Below the pieces are notes generated by a model. It was not told where the DNA came from. It worked only from the letters and a program-made list of their open reading frames with translations, and ran no database searches. From NCBI GenBank assembly GCA_023374045.1, contig CM041778.1, positions 92,692,839 through 92,756,838 of the forward strand: a stretch of 64,000 bases of DNA, given 5' to 3'. Position 1 is the stretch's first letter, and every line of letters starts with the position of its first letter. Shown here piece after piece: positions 50,690 to 61,917 of this stretch. The DNA is from Limonium bicolor (taxonomy: Eukaryota; Streptophyta; Magnoliopsida; Caryophyllales; Plumbaginaceae). The position numbers and the translations under genes were made by a program.

Positions 50690-52084
50690 TTTATAAATTT
50701 GGACCATAAAAGGAAGAAACTGCTACTGATTTTGAATTCTTTTGGAGGGTCTGTGTGTTGAGTTCAATAGGGGAAGGGGATATAACTTGCATGATAGACA
50801 GAGGAAGATCAACATTGACATACGAAGGGTTAATGGAAGGAGTCAAGGCATTCTGAGTAGCAAGAAGTGTAATTCCATCCATCACACCCTCTTTTTTCCT
50901 TTGTTGAAATAAGAAAGTTTCAGTGACCGGAGATAGAAAGATAGCATATTCATGCCTAATCCACGGGCCAAATCTCTCTATAGCATCCTTTTCTGGTTTA
51001 TCACTTTTACACTCTCTTACTACATGATCCAAGCATCCAAAGCGAAAACATAAATTTGGTAGATTTTTATAAGAGACCCTACCAACTCAATTTCCATTAT
51101 TTGATTTCACCACAAGCATGCAACACAACGGTTATACAATTTTTATCTCAATTTAAATCTCAATACCTTGGAGGCTAGTGGGATGAGACGATCCGCACAG
51201 TCAACAAAAGCTCCAATACGGTTGGCTAAGGTGATCGTAGAGGCCTTGTTGAAATAACCAAGGTAGTTTATGCACTCCAACCCAAATTGACCAACTGTGG
51301 GTCACGCTCTTCATAATTCAGGCCCGGGTCGATAGGGATGACCAACAATAATCTGTTTTGGAAGTGCCAAAGACCATTTGGTAGAATCATCTTGATATGC
51401 ATGTCGGAGGAGAATTGGAATGAGAATCTGTTGAATCCTAGTTCATTAATTATGAGGAAGAACTTTGGTTTCCAGAGATTAAAAAAAATATTGCATAGCT
51501 TTGGGGGAAATTCTAGTGGGTTGCCATGCTCGCCTAAATAGAGCGTTCTGGGATTCAGGTTGCAATGGGTCGTTGGTGAGTGTCTGGAGTTCGATAGAGT
51601 CCATCTCAACTGAGTGCAGGTTAAGGCGAGAGCAATTGAAAATGATTGAGTCCATGGGAGGAGCTGTGGCTGGTCGAGATTTTGTTTTAGGGGAAGTAAC
51701 TGAGATTGAAAGGTGGGATATGTCAGAGAGGAGGAGATTGATACTGTCACTTTAGAGTATCTCAGAGGAGGAGAGTATAGGGGAAATGTGAGATTTGCAA
51801 TCAGGGGGAACGAGGTGGACTGGAGGAGAAGCAATCGGTATGTAAAGAGTGAGAGTATTACGACTATTCCACCAACAAGAATTGATGTAGCTGACATCAG
51901 AATCTAGAAGCGGGTTACTTACCGGTGAGATTTACACAATACGTTGACAATCAGGGATGATTGACGCCATTGATGGTGGAGTAGACACTTGCAGTGAGGA
52001 GTCATCTGTCATGTCAAAGAAGCCGAGTACCGGGAATGGCCAAGGAACATAAATTTTCACCAAAGTTGCATCTCTATTGAAACT
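50690..52084 (-). pseudogene. LINE piece 1a: ORF1 with DUF4283 and CCHC knuckle
   Basis: Minus strand: F-N-R-F-S-F-Q-F-S-S-D-M-H-I-K and L-P-N-G-L-W-H-F-Q-N-R-L at about 51400-51330 are typical of DUF4283. A zinc-knuckle remnant C-F-R-F-G-C-L-D-H-V-V-R-E-C lies near 51045-51010, with Phe at the place of the second Cys, followed by F-G-P-W-I-R. These are the RNA-binding ORF1 parts of plant L1-like LINEs, ahead of the endonuclease. Several frameshifts. The 5' limit near 52084 is where LTR-like sequence starts and is approximate. Confidence 0.75.
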
Positions 52085-53714
52085 GGAGCCTATCATCCCT
52101 ACTGTTGAGTAAAATCTACACATTAAAATATATAGATTTATAGCAAACTAATAGGCAAGTGCACCTAGTCGGAGTAGAACAACAAGTGTCGTATCCACAG
52201 GGAAATTGTTCAATTATCCTAGTCTCGGTAAATAAAAACAGCAAATAGGGGGTTTAGCCGGAGGCAAGCTTGATTTGTTTTAGGATCAGTGCAAAATAAT
52301 AAACACAGTAAAATAAGGTAAATTAATTGATGTGGATGGAAAAAGGTATCCTAGGATAGCGGGGGAATTGCCTAAATTACTTAAACAGATTTATAACCAT
52401 GTCTCAATTATTTATTGTCTATTGGAGTTAATAAGTGTCAGTTACGAACTCTTAGTAATAGCCTCAGTATTTTCCTGCTCAATCCGGAGTGTAAATACCA
52501 AGGTTTATTCCTTTGTGGTACTTGACTATCTCAAAATCATATGTTGATAGTTACCATAAAAATGCAGTAGTTTGTCGCTTAAAGCATTTAACAATATTTG
52601 TTGAAAGGAATTAAAACAAGTTTAATAAGTGAGACAAGTAATAAATATTGATTTACGTAATATTAGAATCAAACCCCCATCCTAGGATACAAAAGAAAGT
52701 TACTCAGACATTAACGGAAATAAGAAGATAACACAGATAGAATTAGCCATTATTTCGGAGAAAGAACGGGTCTGCTCTCGCTCTCACTTCTGCTGCCTCT
52801 CTTCTATTTCTTTTGTTTTTGCTGAGTACGTGAGTATGGAGTGTGGTGGAGTGGTGGAATAAATATAAAATGGAGTGTTATGGCGTTACGGGAGAAAATG
52901 AATGGAAGAGAATGGTGAAGTGTGGTGCTGTTGTGTGATTTCTTCAATCTCCCGCGTATGTTTTATCGTAGAATGAGCTGGGTTTTTATAGAAGCAGTCA
53001 AGCAGAGGAGAAGGTTGGAGACAGAGCTGGAGTGGAGACAGTGCTGGAGCACGCGTGAGGATTTTAAGGCCGGCGCCTGATATTGCTGATGGGGTAGATA
53101 GATATGTTTGCAGGCGCCGAAGAAAATTAGGGAAGACGGTCGGCGTAGTTGCACCTCTATTTGTTGTCCGGTCTTTTCTCCACGGACATGCCACAGACAT
53201 TTCTTTCTTGTCCGTCCTTATTTCCACGGACAACACAGCTCTCCATTCTTTCTTGTCCGGTGAAATATCCACGGACACATTGTGTCCTTGCTTACGTCCG
53301 GCCTTATATCCGCGGACAACACACGGACGCTTCATCTCTTGTCCGGCCTTATTTACCCGGACAACACACGGACGCAACCATCACTTGTCCGGTCTTATTT
53401 ACCCGGACAACACACGGACGGGTTTTTGTTGTGTTTGAACCACTGTCCGGACCACCCTGGTTCGGACGAAAAGTGGTTTGCTCCTAAAATATTCGTTTCA
53501 GCTCCGATTTACGATCCGTTTTCGCCTATGCGTTCGTCTCTTCGTCTACTTTGCTCCTAGCTTGGTTTTCCTCATGTTTAACCAATAAATTTGTGAGATA
53601 AACAATAAAACATAAACTGGAGGTAAACTAAGCAAAGTGGAGAAATGAGCAAGAAAAATGCTAATATAATATATGAAATACACCTATAAAACATGCTCAT
53701 TTGGATACTTATCA
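52085..53714 (-). mobile_element. LTR-like block between two LINEs
   Basis: On the minus strand it starts TGATAAGTATCCAAATGAGC at 53714. Near the other end is gtgtcgtatccacaggga (52187-52205), a sequence type common in plant gypsy LTRs. No coding domain. I could not find a matching target duplication, so the boundaries, above all 52085, are approximate. It contains the tandem array at 53165-53425. Confidence 0.45.
53165..53425 (+). repeat. ~47-bp tandem array with TGTCCGG/CCGGACA stems
   Basis: Five to six units of 46-48 bp, each with ttgtccggncttatttaccc followed by cggacaacacacggacg. Every unit pairs tgtccg with cggaca. The last three units are nearly identical. Short open frames across it are repeats of the DNA unit, not genes. 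Confidence 0.85.
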
Positions 53715-53911
53715 TTACCCACGGGAGATGGATAGAGACCAATGAAGTGTGATAACCTTACAAGCTAAGAAGGGATGACCCAACTTGTGATCAAAATCAA
53801 AGAGTGTATCAACAGGCACTCTGAAATTAATTTTGTCACCTGAAGATCAACTAACTCAAACTCCACAAGCATTTATTTTAGTTATGGAGAGAGAGTCTCT
53901 CGAAGGGTATT

Positions 53912-56560
53912 ATGTTATCATTGGCAATTTCACATTCTACTTCTTTTCGTTTTGTAGGAATGAATACTCATTTTGCCTTTTCCAAGGTAATAAGGTATAT
54001 GGCTGAGTACTTACCAGCATGGTACAATATCGCCAGCCAACCTACCCCATCGCATCCCAGAGTTATGGCTCCTCTAACCTTCCTATACTATTGGTTAACC
54101 ACTTCATTAAACCCGTATCTAATCCTGCAGCAAAGATCGTGGGTATACCTTCTTTCTATTATACCCATTCTAACCTTTCCATTGAAGAGAGTGAGATTGA
54201 ACTCCAGCCGATCTTTTCCTTTGAGTTTCACCTATTTGTATCCTTGGCCGATCTTTTCCTTTGAGTTTCACCTGTTTGTCTCCTTGGCCGTTCTTTTATG
54301 CTCTGGTAAACTCTGGTTTTCATCGAAGGCAGAGCTCTGCTCCATCTATTTTCGAGTTCCATCTGGTTGTAGGCGTTGGAACATTAAAGTCCAACATAAG
54401 AAGAAGGTGTAGATGGACCTTCTTTCATTAGATTGTGAGTTACTCTAACTCCACCCAACTGAAACAGAGAAAGTGGATGGTAATAGCTTGTTGGAAGGTA
54501 GTACTCCAAAGGAGTTGGATAAAGCTCTTTTCAGTAGATTGTGGCACCCAAACCAAATCAATTGTAAAGCCTTGCACAAGTTCCTCGTTCATATCTGAAA
54601 ACCAAAGTCATTGTTTAAGGTAAATGAGATAGGTAACAATAGATTCACTTTTCAATTTACTAATGAAGTAGATACCAAGTTTATTCTGGCCAATGGTCCA
54701 TGGAATTTTCAAAATAGACTTCCGGTGGTATTGCCTATTGATCCTTCTATAACTATATAAGAATACAACTCTGAATCTGTCAAGCTGTGGTTGGCCATAC
54801 ATAACTTCCCTATATCCTTTTTTTAACAAAGCTTCTACTATGAGTTTCAGGAACAAGATAGGTAAGTTAATTATGTGCTCAGATAGAATAAACCCCTTAG
54901 CTTCCAAGGTGATGAAAATGTGTGTTAAAGTGAAGATAACATAACCATTGTGTCGCCTGATTTTTGCAACTTTAGGAGGAAATGACAAATGTTGTAGGGT
55001 TTTGTAGGATGATCTTCCTTTTGTTTGCTTTGGTTGTGGGAGACTAAATCATGTAATCTCTGAGTGCCCTGCTAAGCCCAGCCTCTCTATAAAACAAGAT
55101 AAATATGGACCTTGGATTCGAACAGAATTCTCAAGCTCCTTAGTTGTGTTTAATGATGAATTTCTCATTGATCAGTATAATGGAAATTTGAGAAGGTTGG
55201 GGAAGAAGATTCTGATAAAGAAACATATTAAGAAGAGGATGAGAGTGGCCTAGACCCTAATCACAATGAGAAAGATTTTCTGGTTGTAGATTGTTGGATA
55301 AGATAGATGCTTAGAAAGTAATGGATAGTCTATCCAAGACTACTGATCCATCTACCGAGCTTTCGAAGAATCTGAACAAGGGAGAGCAGATTGTCAAGTT
55401 TGGGGTCGGTAAGGAAATCTTCAATAAACATTTTGAGGTGGAACTGCTGGTGGTTGACAACAACAGCAAGATTTTATCAGATTCGCAAGATGGTAAACTT
55501 ATGATAAATCATAATATGAAAGTTATAGATTCTGAGGTCAACAAGGAGTTGGAGTGTGTCAAAATAGTTAAATCAACCAGAATGACCATTACCCTCTAGA
55601 AGAACTGTAGCTATGAGAAGAAAAAATCTGGATTTATAGAAACCACCTCCATAGGTATGTATCATGGCCCCCTTCTCAGTTAATTCCTTTCAAAAAGTGG
55701 AATGTCTATCAAATGGATGACTAGGAAGAGGCTATGAGAAATTTTATTGAAGCCACAACCAATAAAGTAAAGACTACTTCTATTGAAGAATGTGACATTA
55801 ACAATCCATTACTCACATTATTGCAAATAGGTTGGCTCCCTCTCCAGGTAAAAGTGAGGAAAAATTTAAGTCCCTTGAAGGGAATAAGCAGCAGAGAGAA
55901 AGAAAACAGAAATTCAGTATAGGTGCTAAGAGCAATAAGACCAATTTGGTTGTTCAAAAGAAAAGGAGAGCGTGGGAAATAAAGTTTCAGATGACTAAAG
56001 CCCAAAATAATGAGCTGGTTAGGCATGATTCTTCATGTAATAAGGCGATTCTAGATAAGGCAGGCCTTGCTGAAAATCAAGGCAGCCTAAAAAATGAATC
56101 TTACATCTTACTGCTGGGGGCGTATCCTCCTAGTAGTTTTGCAAGATTTGAACCAGGTGATAAGGTTCAAGCTTAATGGTTTTGATTCAGCTGAGACCCA
56201 AGTTCTGGTGGTGGTTAGTTGTAAGGTAATGGTTGATAGTATGAGTAAAGCTAATGGGTATCACATTTGTAAGAGGGGCAACAAAAGAACTAGTATTGCT
56301 CTCGCTAGTATGAGAAAGAAATATTTTTTATCGTTATTTGACTTGATGATTTATCTCTTACTGGTTTTTGGTAGTCTCTACACAGGTTATGACATTACAA
56401 AGATACAAGTGAGACAAGGGATGTGGAACAAGAAAGTAATAGAGGAAGAATTATCCCATCCCATGAGCTAGAGACGTCGAGTCTGACTTCCAAAAGTATC
56501 TTCTCCAGCACTAATATAGTGCAGTTAGTTAGTTTAATAGCAAATCAAAATGCTTTGGAG
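53912..56560 (+). pseudogene. Second L1-like LINE fragment, ORF1 (DUF4283, CCHC) and beginning of ORF2
   Basis: Plus-strand frames read L-V-H-I-W-K-P-K-S-L-F-K-V-N-E-I-G-N-N-R then F-T-F-Q-F and L-A-N-G-P-W-N-F-Q-N-R-L-P-V-V (about 54560-54750), a DUF4283 domain close to the one in the minus-strand LINE. An intact zinc knuckle C-F-G-C-G-R-L-N-H-V-I-S-E-C lies near 55035-55075, followed by Y-G-P-W-I-R. A basic linker continues to about 56020. Stops and frameshifts throughout. No RT is present; the element is truncated near 56560. Confidence 0.75.
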
Positions 56561-56900
56561 TTTGCCTCTTGGGTAGGTAGCCTTAGCACTTGATATGATT
56601 TAACCCTTGGGCTGTTTAGGAAGACTTTGGTTCATAAAATAGGTTCTAGATAGAGTTCGAAGTTATGAATGTAATCTTAGTATGAAATTCATTAATCTTT
56701 ACGTTGAGTATGCTTATGTTGTAGTTTAGACTAGGGAAGGTAGTCCTGGAGGAGTATTTCATCAGTGTATTTTGATCAAGTTGAAGTTGGTATTTATATC
56801 CCAATTCACAAACTTTCTTACAGAATGGATACTTTTTAAAGTTCCATAATCTGACTTTTGACCCTTATTAATGTAAAAATCTAAGTTTCTATATAAAAAA

Positions 56901-57437
56901 GGAAAAATTACATCCCATCCATGACGTTTGGTGAAATTACACACCATATTCACGTGGTTTTAAAATTGACTTTCCTCACCCATGTGACTTTTTTTTTACA
57001 TCTGACAACTTTTCTAATTTTCATTTAACTAGTAGATGCTTAAATGTTGTCCAAATGTGATGAAACTATACATGGATGATGCTGAAGTGTTATACTTTGG
57101 TCAATGCCAAATTTAAAATTTTTTAAGCTCACTTGTGACATGTGGGACCCAATGAACACACGTTCATATGTCACATGTTTTATTGGATCCCACTGATCAC
57201 ATATGAGTTTTAAAAACTTTAGACTTCGTGTCGAACCAAAATATAACACTTTAGCATCGTCAATGTAAAATTTTAACAACTTTGGACAACATTTAAACAT
57301 CTTTTAAGTTGAATAAAAAATAGAAAAGTTGTTGGATGTAAAAAAGGGGAAACCACATGGATGGGTGAAGTAATTTTTGAAACCATATGAGTAGAGTATG
57401 TAATTTCACCAAACATTATATGTGGGTATGTAATTTT
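56901..57437. mobile_element. Second copy of the outer foldback MITE (uninterrupted)
   Basis: Homologous along its length to 10134-11314 minus the nested MITE: it shares ggaaaaattacatcccatcc, gatgcttaaatgttgtccaaa, gtgggacccaatgaa and the mirrored right arm. At 537 bp it matches the 538 bp predicted for the unsplit 10 kb copy. The right end decays and no clear target duplication remains. Non-coding. Confidence 0.85.
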
Positions 57438-57870
57438 AAACTAACTCGAACTCCAACTCCGACTCGAACTCGACAGGAAATATAGAATATTAAGGATTCT
57501 TTCCGTACCATCATGCAACCACTCATCCTCAATTTTGACATGAATGAATGAAGATAGCCCATGAGTTGACTAGAACCAAAAAAGTTACAGTAAGGAGAAG
57601 AAAACAAAAGAGTAATGATTCAACTAACAAAAGTAAGGATCCATTTAGCACGGCAAAAGAGTACCTTAGTAAGGATGGTAGGTGTGATATATGTACTGGA
57701 TTTATTGTCTCCACGATAGTGGATTTGGCCGGTTGCCTATAAAGCTGACCACCATGGAAAAACAAGAAAAATACTCATGGAGATTTACAGTCGATTTGAT
57801 TTGTCCATAATTTTATTAGCTGGCTATTTTTTAGCCTAACCCTTTTGATGAAAAGTAAAAGAGATTTGTA

Positions 57871-58110
57871 CTCCCTCCCAGTTTGACTGTCTTGTTTGTT
57901 TTTGACATATTTTTCCACTTCAATATTAAACATATTAGATAAAATAATTTTATAAAATTAATTTTTGCAATGTATAGTTTATGAATTATGATGTAAGGAA
58001 TCTACTATAAAACTTAGATTTATAAAATTATATCATTTTATATGTTAAATATTAAATTCAAACGATATATCCAAATATTAAACAGAACGGTCAAGAAGGA
58101 ACGAAGAGAG
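57871..58110. mobile_element. Stowaway MITE 1
   Basis: Starts ctccctcccagtttgac and ends caagaaggaacgaagagag, the Tc1/mariner Stowaway terminal pattern, with TA on each side (57869-57870 and 58111-58112). 240 bp, non-coding, AT-rich centre. Confidence 0.85.
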
Positions 58111-58112
58111 TA

Positions 58113-58344
58113 CTACCTCTGTTCCGTCATAAGTGTTCTGTTTGCTTTTTTGACACGTTTTTCCACTTCAATATTAAACATATAAGATAAAATAATTTTT
58201 AAAAATTAAGTTGTACGATATATAGTTTTTCACATAAGGATTTCATTGTAAAACATAAATTTGTAAAAATATATTATCTTATAGGTTAAAAAATGGAAGT
58301 CAAACGACACATCTAAATAATAAAATGAACGCTTTGACCGGGAG
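58113..58344. mobile_element. Stowaway MITE 2, abutting MITE 1
   Basis: Starts ctacctctgttccgtcat and ends cgctttgaccgggag, flanked by TA at 58111-58112 and 58345-58346. It is the same family as MITE 1 and in the same orientation (shared ttttccacttcaatattaaa). The TA between them serves both elements. Confidence 0.85.
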
Positions 58345-58346
58345 TA

Positions 58347-58890
58347 TTAGTTTTCTTGATATGCGTAAATCAGTCATACTCTTACTAAAATTAATGGGTA
58401 TGAACAGAGATTTATTATGTTGCTTCCTGGAAGGAACGTACTTTGTAAATAAAGTCCTGCAATCAATCAGGCTAATTATTTATCATAAAAGGTGGTCCTT
58501 TTTCTATTTTTTAGAGCTCTAGATTAGGTATTGAGTTCCAATCTCGATATGTAAGTATGAGTGCACTTATTTAGCGGAACATTTCTTAAAGAAATTGCCG
58601 CACCCTTTAGCTTTCATTTCCGTGACAGATACTTTTTGAAAAATCAAAAGAAGCATAATATATCGTGTTTCAAAACTCTCCAAATATGATGGTGTCACCC
58701 AAGAGATACTAGCAGAAGAAGACAAAAATATAAGGACGAAAACGATATTGTACTGTCTTGTACGATTTTCGTACAATCAAGAAACGACAAAAGAAAATAA
58801 AGAAACAAGAAGATAACGTGTCGGAACGCAAAATGTCAAGAAGAGTAGTTTAGATAACTAGCTTAACCCCAAATCGAAAAGAGAGTTCGT
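58347..58890. other. Spacer, nothing recognised
   Basis: AT-rich sequence without supported coding or repeat content. Confidence 0.4.
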
Positions 58891-58892
58891 TT

Positions 58893-59000
58893 TGCAGTCG
58901 GTTTTTTAGAATTTACAGTCATTTTCGCAGTCAATTTTTTAGATTTCGCAGTCATTTAAAAAAATATGCAGTCAGTTTTTTGTAATTTGCAGTCATAAAA
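58893..59000 (+). repeat. gcagtc repeats with ~21-bp period
   Basis: Six cagtc cores at 58895, 58916, 58928, 58949, 58969 and 58990, mostly 20-21 bp apart and separated by T-rich tttttagaattt. They sit just ahead of the first MULE exon and may be part of its terminal or promoter region. Confidence 0.6.
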
Positions 59001-59061
59001 AAAACACTTATATATAAGCATCAAAGGGATTAATGAAACACTATTGCACTTAAACTTCTAA

Positions 59062-60844
59062 ATGGAGGAGAAAGAAAATTTAGAGAGAGGGAAACAAAAG
59101 GTTGGAGATAAAATACGATTTAGGCTCAATCAGAAGAGGAAACGGCAGGGGAAATCGAACAATGAAAAAGAATTCGATCTGAACGAACCATATAATGAAG
59201 AAACTGCGTTCTCGGACGATCCAACGGTAAATTTTAATCAAAATTTCGGAATTTTTACGTTTTGGTCCGTTTTTTAACGTCCTTTTTATATCGTCCGTTT
59301 TTTAACGTCTGTTTTTTCTCGTCTGTTTTTAACCGTCCATTTTTTGTCGTCCGTAACGGACTACTGTACATACCGTCCGTAACGGACTACTAGTACAACC
59401 GTCCGTAACGGACGAAATTATTACGTCCGTAATTCGGACGATTCACCTGCGTCCGTAACGGACCGTTTGAAAGAAGTCCGTAACGGACGGTAATCAAACA
59501 GATTTTGTCACTTCTTTTCCTAACACATGTTTACTCCTACTTTTTGTCAGGCTTCGGTCCCACCTCATGACTCCCCTGCTCATCATGATTCACCCTTTGA
59601 ACTTCCTGAAGACGAATGGATCGATACTACTCATGTATTTCAAACCGATCAATTTTTTCCTACTAAGCAAGCCGCTGTTGAATGGGTGGACACTGTAGGG
59701 CGGCAAAAGGGTCGTGAGTGGATGGTGGTGACCATAGTCCAGACAAGTACAGATGACCTAGTAGTACTTACGTGTGAGCGGTACTGGCATCCACGAAGAG
59801 TTAAAGCTGATGATGATTATGTGCAGCGAGGACGCTCCTCGAAGAAGTGCTCATGTCCATTCCGTATACGTGGCAAGTGCACTCATAAAGGATGGAAATT
59901 GGTTGTGAAGGATGGACGACACAACCACTACTTGCCTAAGCTACCAGAGGGACATTTTAGTAGCCATCCATTGACGATGAAGAGTTGAAAGCGGTTCGTC
60001 ATTTTCATATGGTAGGTACTCCCCCACGTGAGCAGTGGTTGCGACTGAAGGAACAAATCCGAATCTATTCATTGGTAAACTAATAACACTTTGAACAAGA
60101 ATTGACAAAGGAGCATAAGGGGGGACGACCAGTTATGCAAGTGCTTGTTGATGACCTTGAGCAACACAAGTATCACGTATTTTGTGACGGCCGTCGAGGT
60201 TTGTTTCTGCCATCATATCTTTTAAGTTCTGTTACGTTATACACTATTCCTATTATTAATTTTTTTTTTCATTTTGTACAGACGATAAGGATGTTACCGG
60301 GTATGTTATGTTTGCCAGCCCAACATCTGTGAAGCTTTTCAATGCGTTCCCTTATGTCATCATCATTGACGCTACATACAAGACAAATGTATATAAGATG
60401 CCGCTTGTAGAGATAGTAGGAATGACTTCTGCTGGGAAGAATTTCAACATTGCATATGCATTTGTATGTAATGAGGACGAAGCAGGGTACGCTTGGGTTT
60501 TGAAAAACTTGAGGGAGTTATTGATTCAAGGACGTGAGCCGTCTGTGTTTGTGACTGACAGGGAGCTTGGTCTTATGAAAGCTCTACCTTCTGTTTTCCC
60601 CCATGTGCCTCATCTACTATGTCGTTGGCACATTAACACCAATGTTGATTTGAATGCAAAGAGGTTCTTCCACAAGACAGGTGAAGTGGCTGAGGCTACT
60701 AAACATTGGTTTAAGGTAGTCAAGAGTACGACGGAGGTGCATTTCAGGGAGGAGTATGCGCACATGAGGAACGTCTATGAAAAGAAAGAGAAGCTTGACT
60801 GGATAAAATATCTGGATGACACTTGGCACAATGGCGTGATATGA
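59062..60844 (+). pseudogene. MULE transposase (FAR1-like DNA-binding exon plus DDE domain)
   Basis: Exon 1, 59062-59226, starts ATG (M-E-E-K-E-N-L-E) and is basic with an F-D-L-N-E motif. The 324-bp intron 59227-59550 has gtaaat and tttttgtcag ends and is phase 0. Exon 2 encodes a FAR1/WRKY-GCM-like zinc fold (C-E-R-Y-W, K-K-C-S-C-P-F-R-I-R-G, then H-N-H). A one-base shift near 59970 breaks it; the next frame reads E-L-K-A-V-R-H-F-H-M and runs to a stop at about 60080. An 83-bp intron 60199-60281 follows. The MULE domain then reads I-D-A-T-Y-K-T-N (Asp 60368-60370), V-G-M-T-S-A-G-K-N-F-N and V-T-D-R-E-L-G (Asp 60557-60559), and L-L-C-R-W-H-I. It stops at 60844 without the usual SWIM zinc finger. 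Confidence 0.85.
59335..59490 (+). repeat. Quasi-palindromic TCCGTAACGGA repeats inside intron 1
   Basis: Five exact gtccgtaacggac copies and one variant (gtccgtaattcggac) lie within the first intron of the transposase gene, with degenerate cgtccgttttttaacg-like forms from 59280. The 11-mer core is palindromic around a central base. Confidence 0.85.
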
Positions 60845-60852
60845 CAGACGGA

Positions 60853-61447
60853 TTCCCATTTTACCATCTTTTTGTAACCAACGTTCATGAGCAATTTACA
60901 CGGTACAAAAACGTGCAAGGTGACGGCAATTGTGGTTTCAGAGTGATTGCAGATTGGAGGCATCAATCAGAAGATGAATGGAGAGAAGTACGCGCCTCTA
61001 TATACGGGAGCTAACTCTTCTAGAGAGACAAATTTGGTGGGCTGATAGAATGGGTGGTCTGTCAGAAGTGCAGAAAGAGGCACAAACGGTTTTATGGACA
61101 GGGGATGGTCTCGCACCAACGAACAAATGGTTTGTCACCACGATTATTCCAGTCATATGTACCAGATACAACCTTGTTCTAGTATACGTTGATGCTGAGA
61201 CCGGTACTGGTTTCACATGCCTACCATTCAAGATAACAATGGCTGGGGTCGTGCGTGCTCGGAGGTGCTTTATATGTGTCATGTCGGTAATCATTTCATA
61301 CGTGTTGATATGGCAGATAATGCACCCATACCTCCCCTTTATTTGACATGGGGGAGAGTTAGAGATCCCTCTGTTAAAGGTTGGGATGAGGCATATCATC
61401 AGCGGATCACACTCTGGAGGGAGAAGTATCCGTCACGTCGAAGATAG
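60853..61447 (+). pseudogene. OTU-type cysteine protease region attached to the MULE transposase
   Basis: Follows the transposase frame after a shift. G-D-G-N-C-G-F-R (Asp 60922-60924, Cys 60931-60933) is the OTU catalytic box and G-N-H-F-I-R-V (His 61292-61294) its histidine box. Three frames are needed to read it: 60823-61014, 60978-61230 and 61217-61447. At least two indels therefore disrupt it. OTU enzymes cleave ubiquitin chains; a role in transposition is not established. The reading ends with a basic tail (R-E-K-Y-P-S-R-R-R) and stop. Confidence 0.75.
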
Positions 61448-61917
61448 GAGGAAAAAGCTCACTTTCAGCACACTTTTGGGTCCAAGAGTTCCTATATCTA
61501 CCTTGGATTAACGTACATAGTTTGATCGTTTAATAGGTAAAAGCTCACTCTGAGCACACTATTGTGTAAATGGTTTAACAGTCTTGTTGAGAGATGCAAG
61601 TGGGAAGCTTTTGTAGGTCCCCCTTCCCCTTAGCATTTTGTAAATCTTTCAACAGAGCTACGAATCTTGAAGCTCATATTCAAGCTAATCTGGGGACAGT
61701 AGAAAGTTATGTAGGTGTATGCTGTAATGAAGTAATAGTCATAGTCATGAAATCAACAACAATAAGCATAACTAAAGCATTACTAAAGCATAACTAAAAA
61801 ATCCAAAAGAGCTACCAATCACCCAAGTAATAGCCAAGAACCCAAGTAATAGCCAAGAAATCACCAATAACAAAAGAATATCTAAACATATCAAACAACC
61901 CATCCAAAGCAACCAGC
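61448..61917. other. Convergent gap between OTU and PMD genes
   Basis: 3' regions of both genes. It holds two related aaaagctcact...agcacacttt stretches near 61455 and 61540. No gene seen. Confidence 0.4.

Noticed and set aside
53055..53560. Three overlapping open frames of 90-130 codons
   Set aside because: All read through the ~47-bp tandem array in different frames; no domain.
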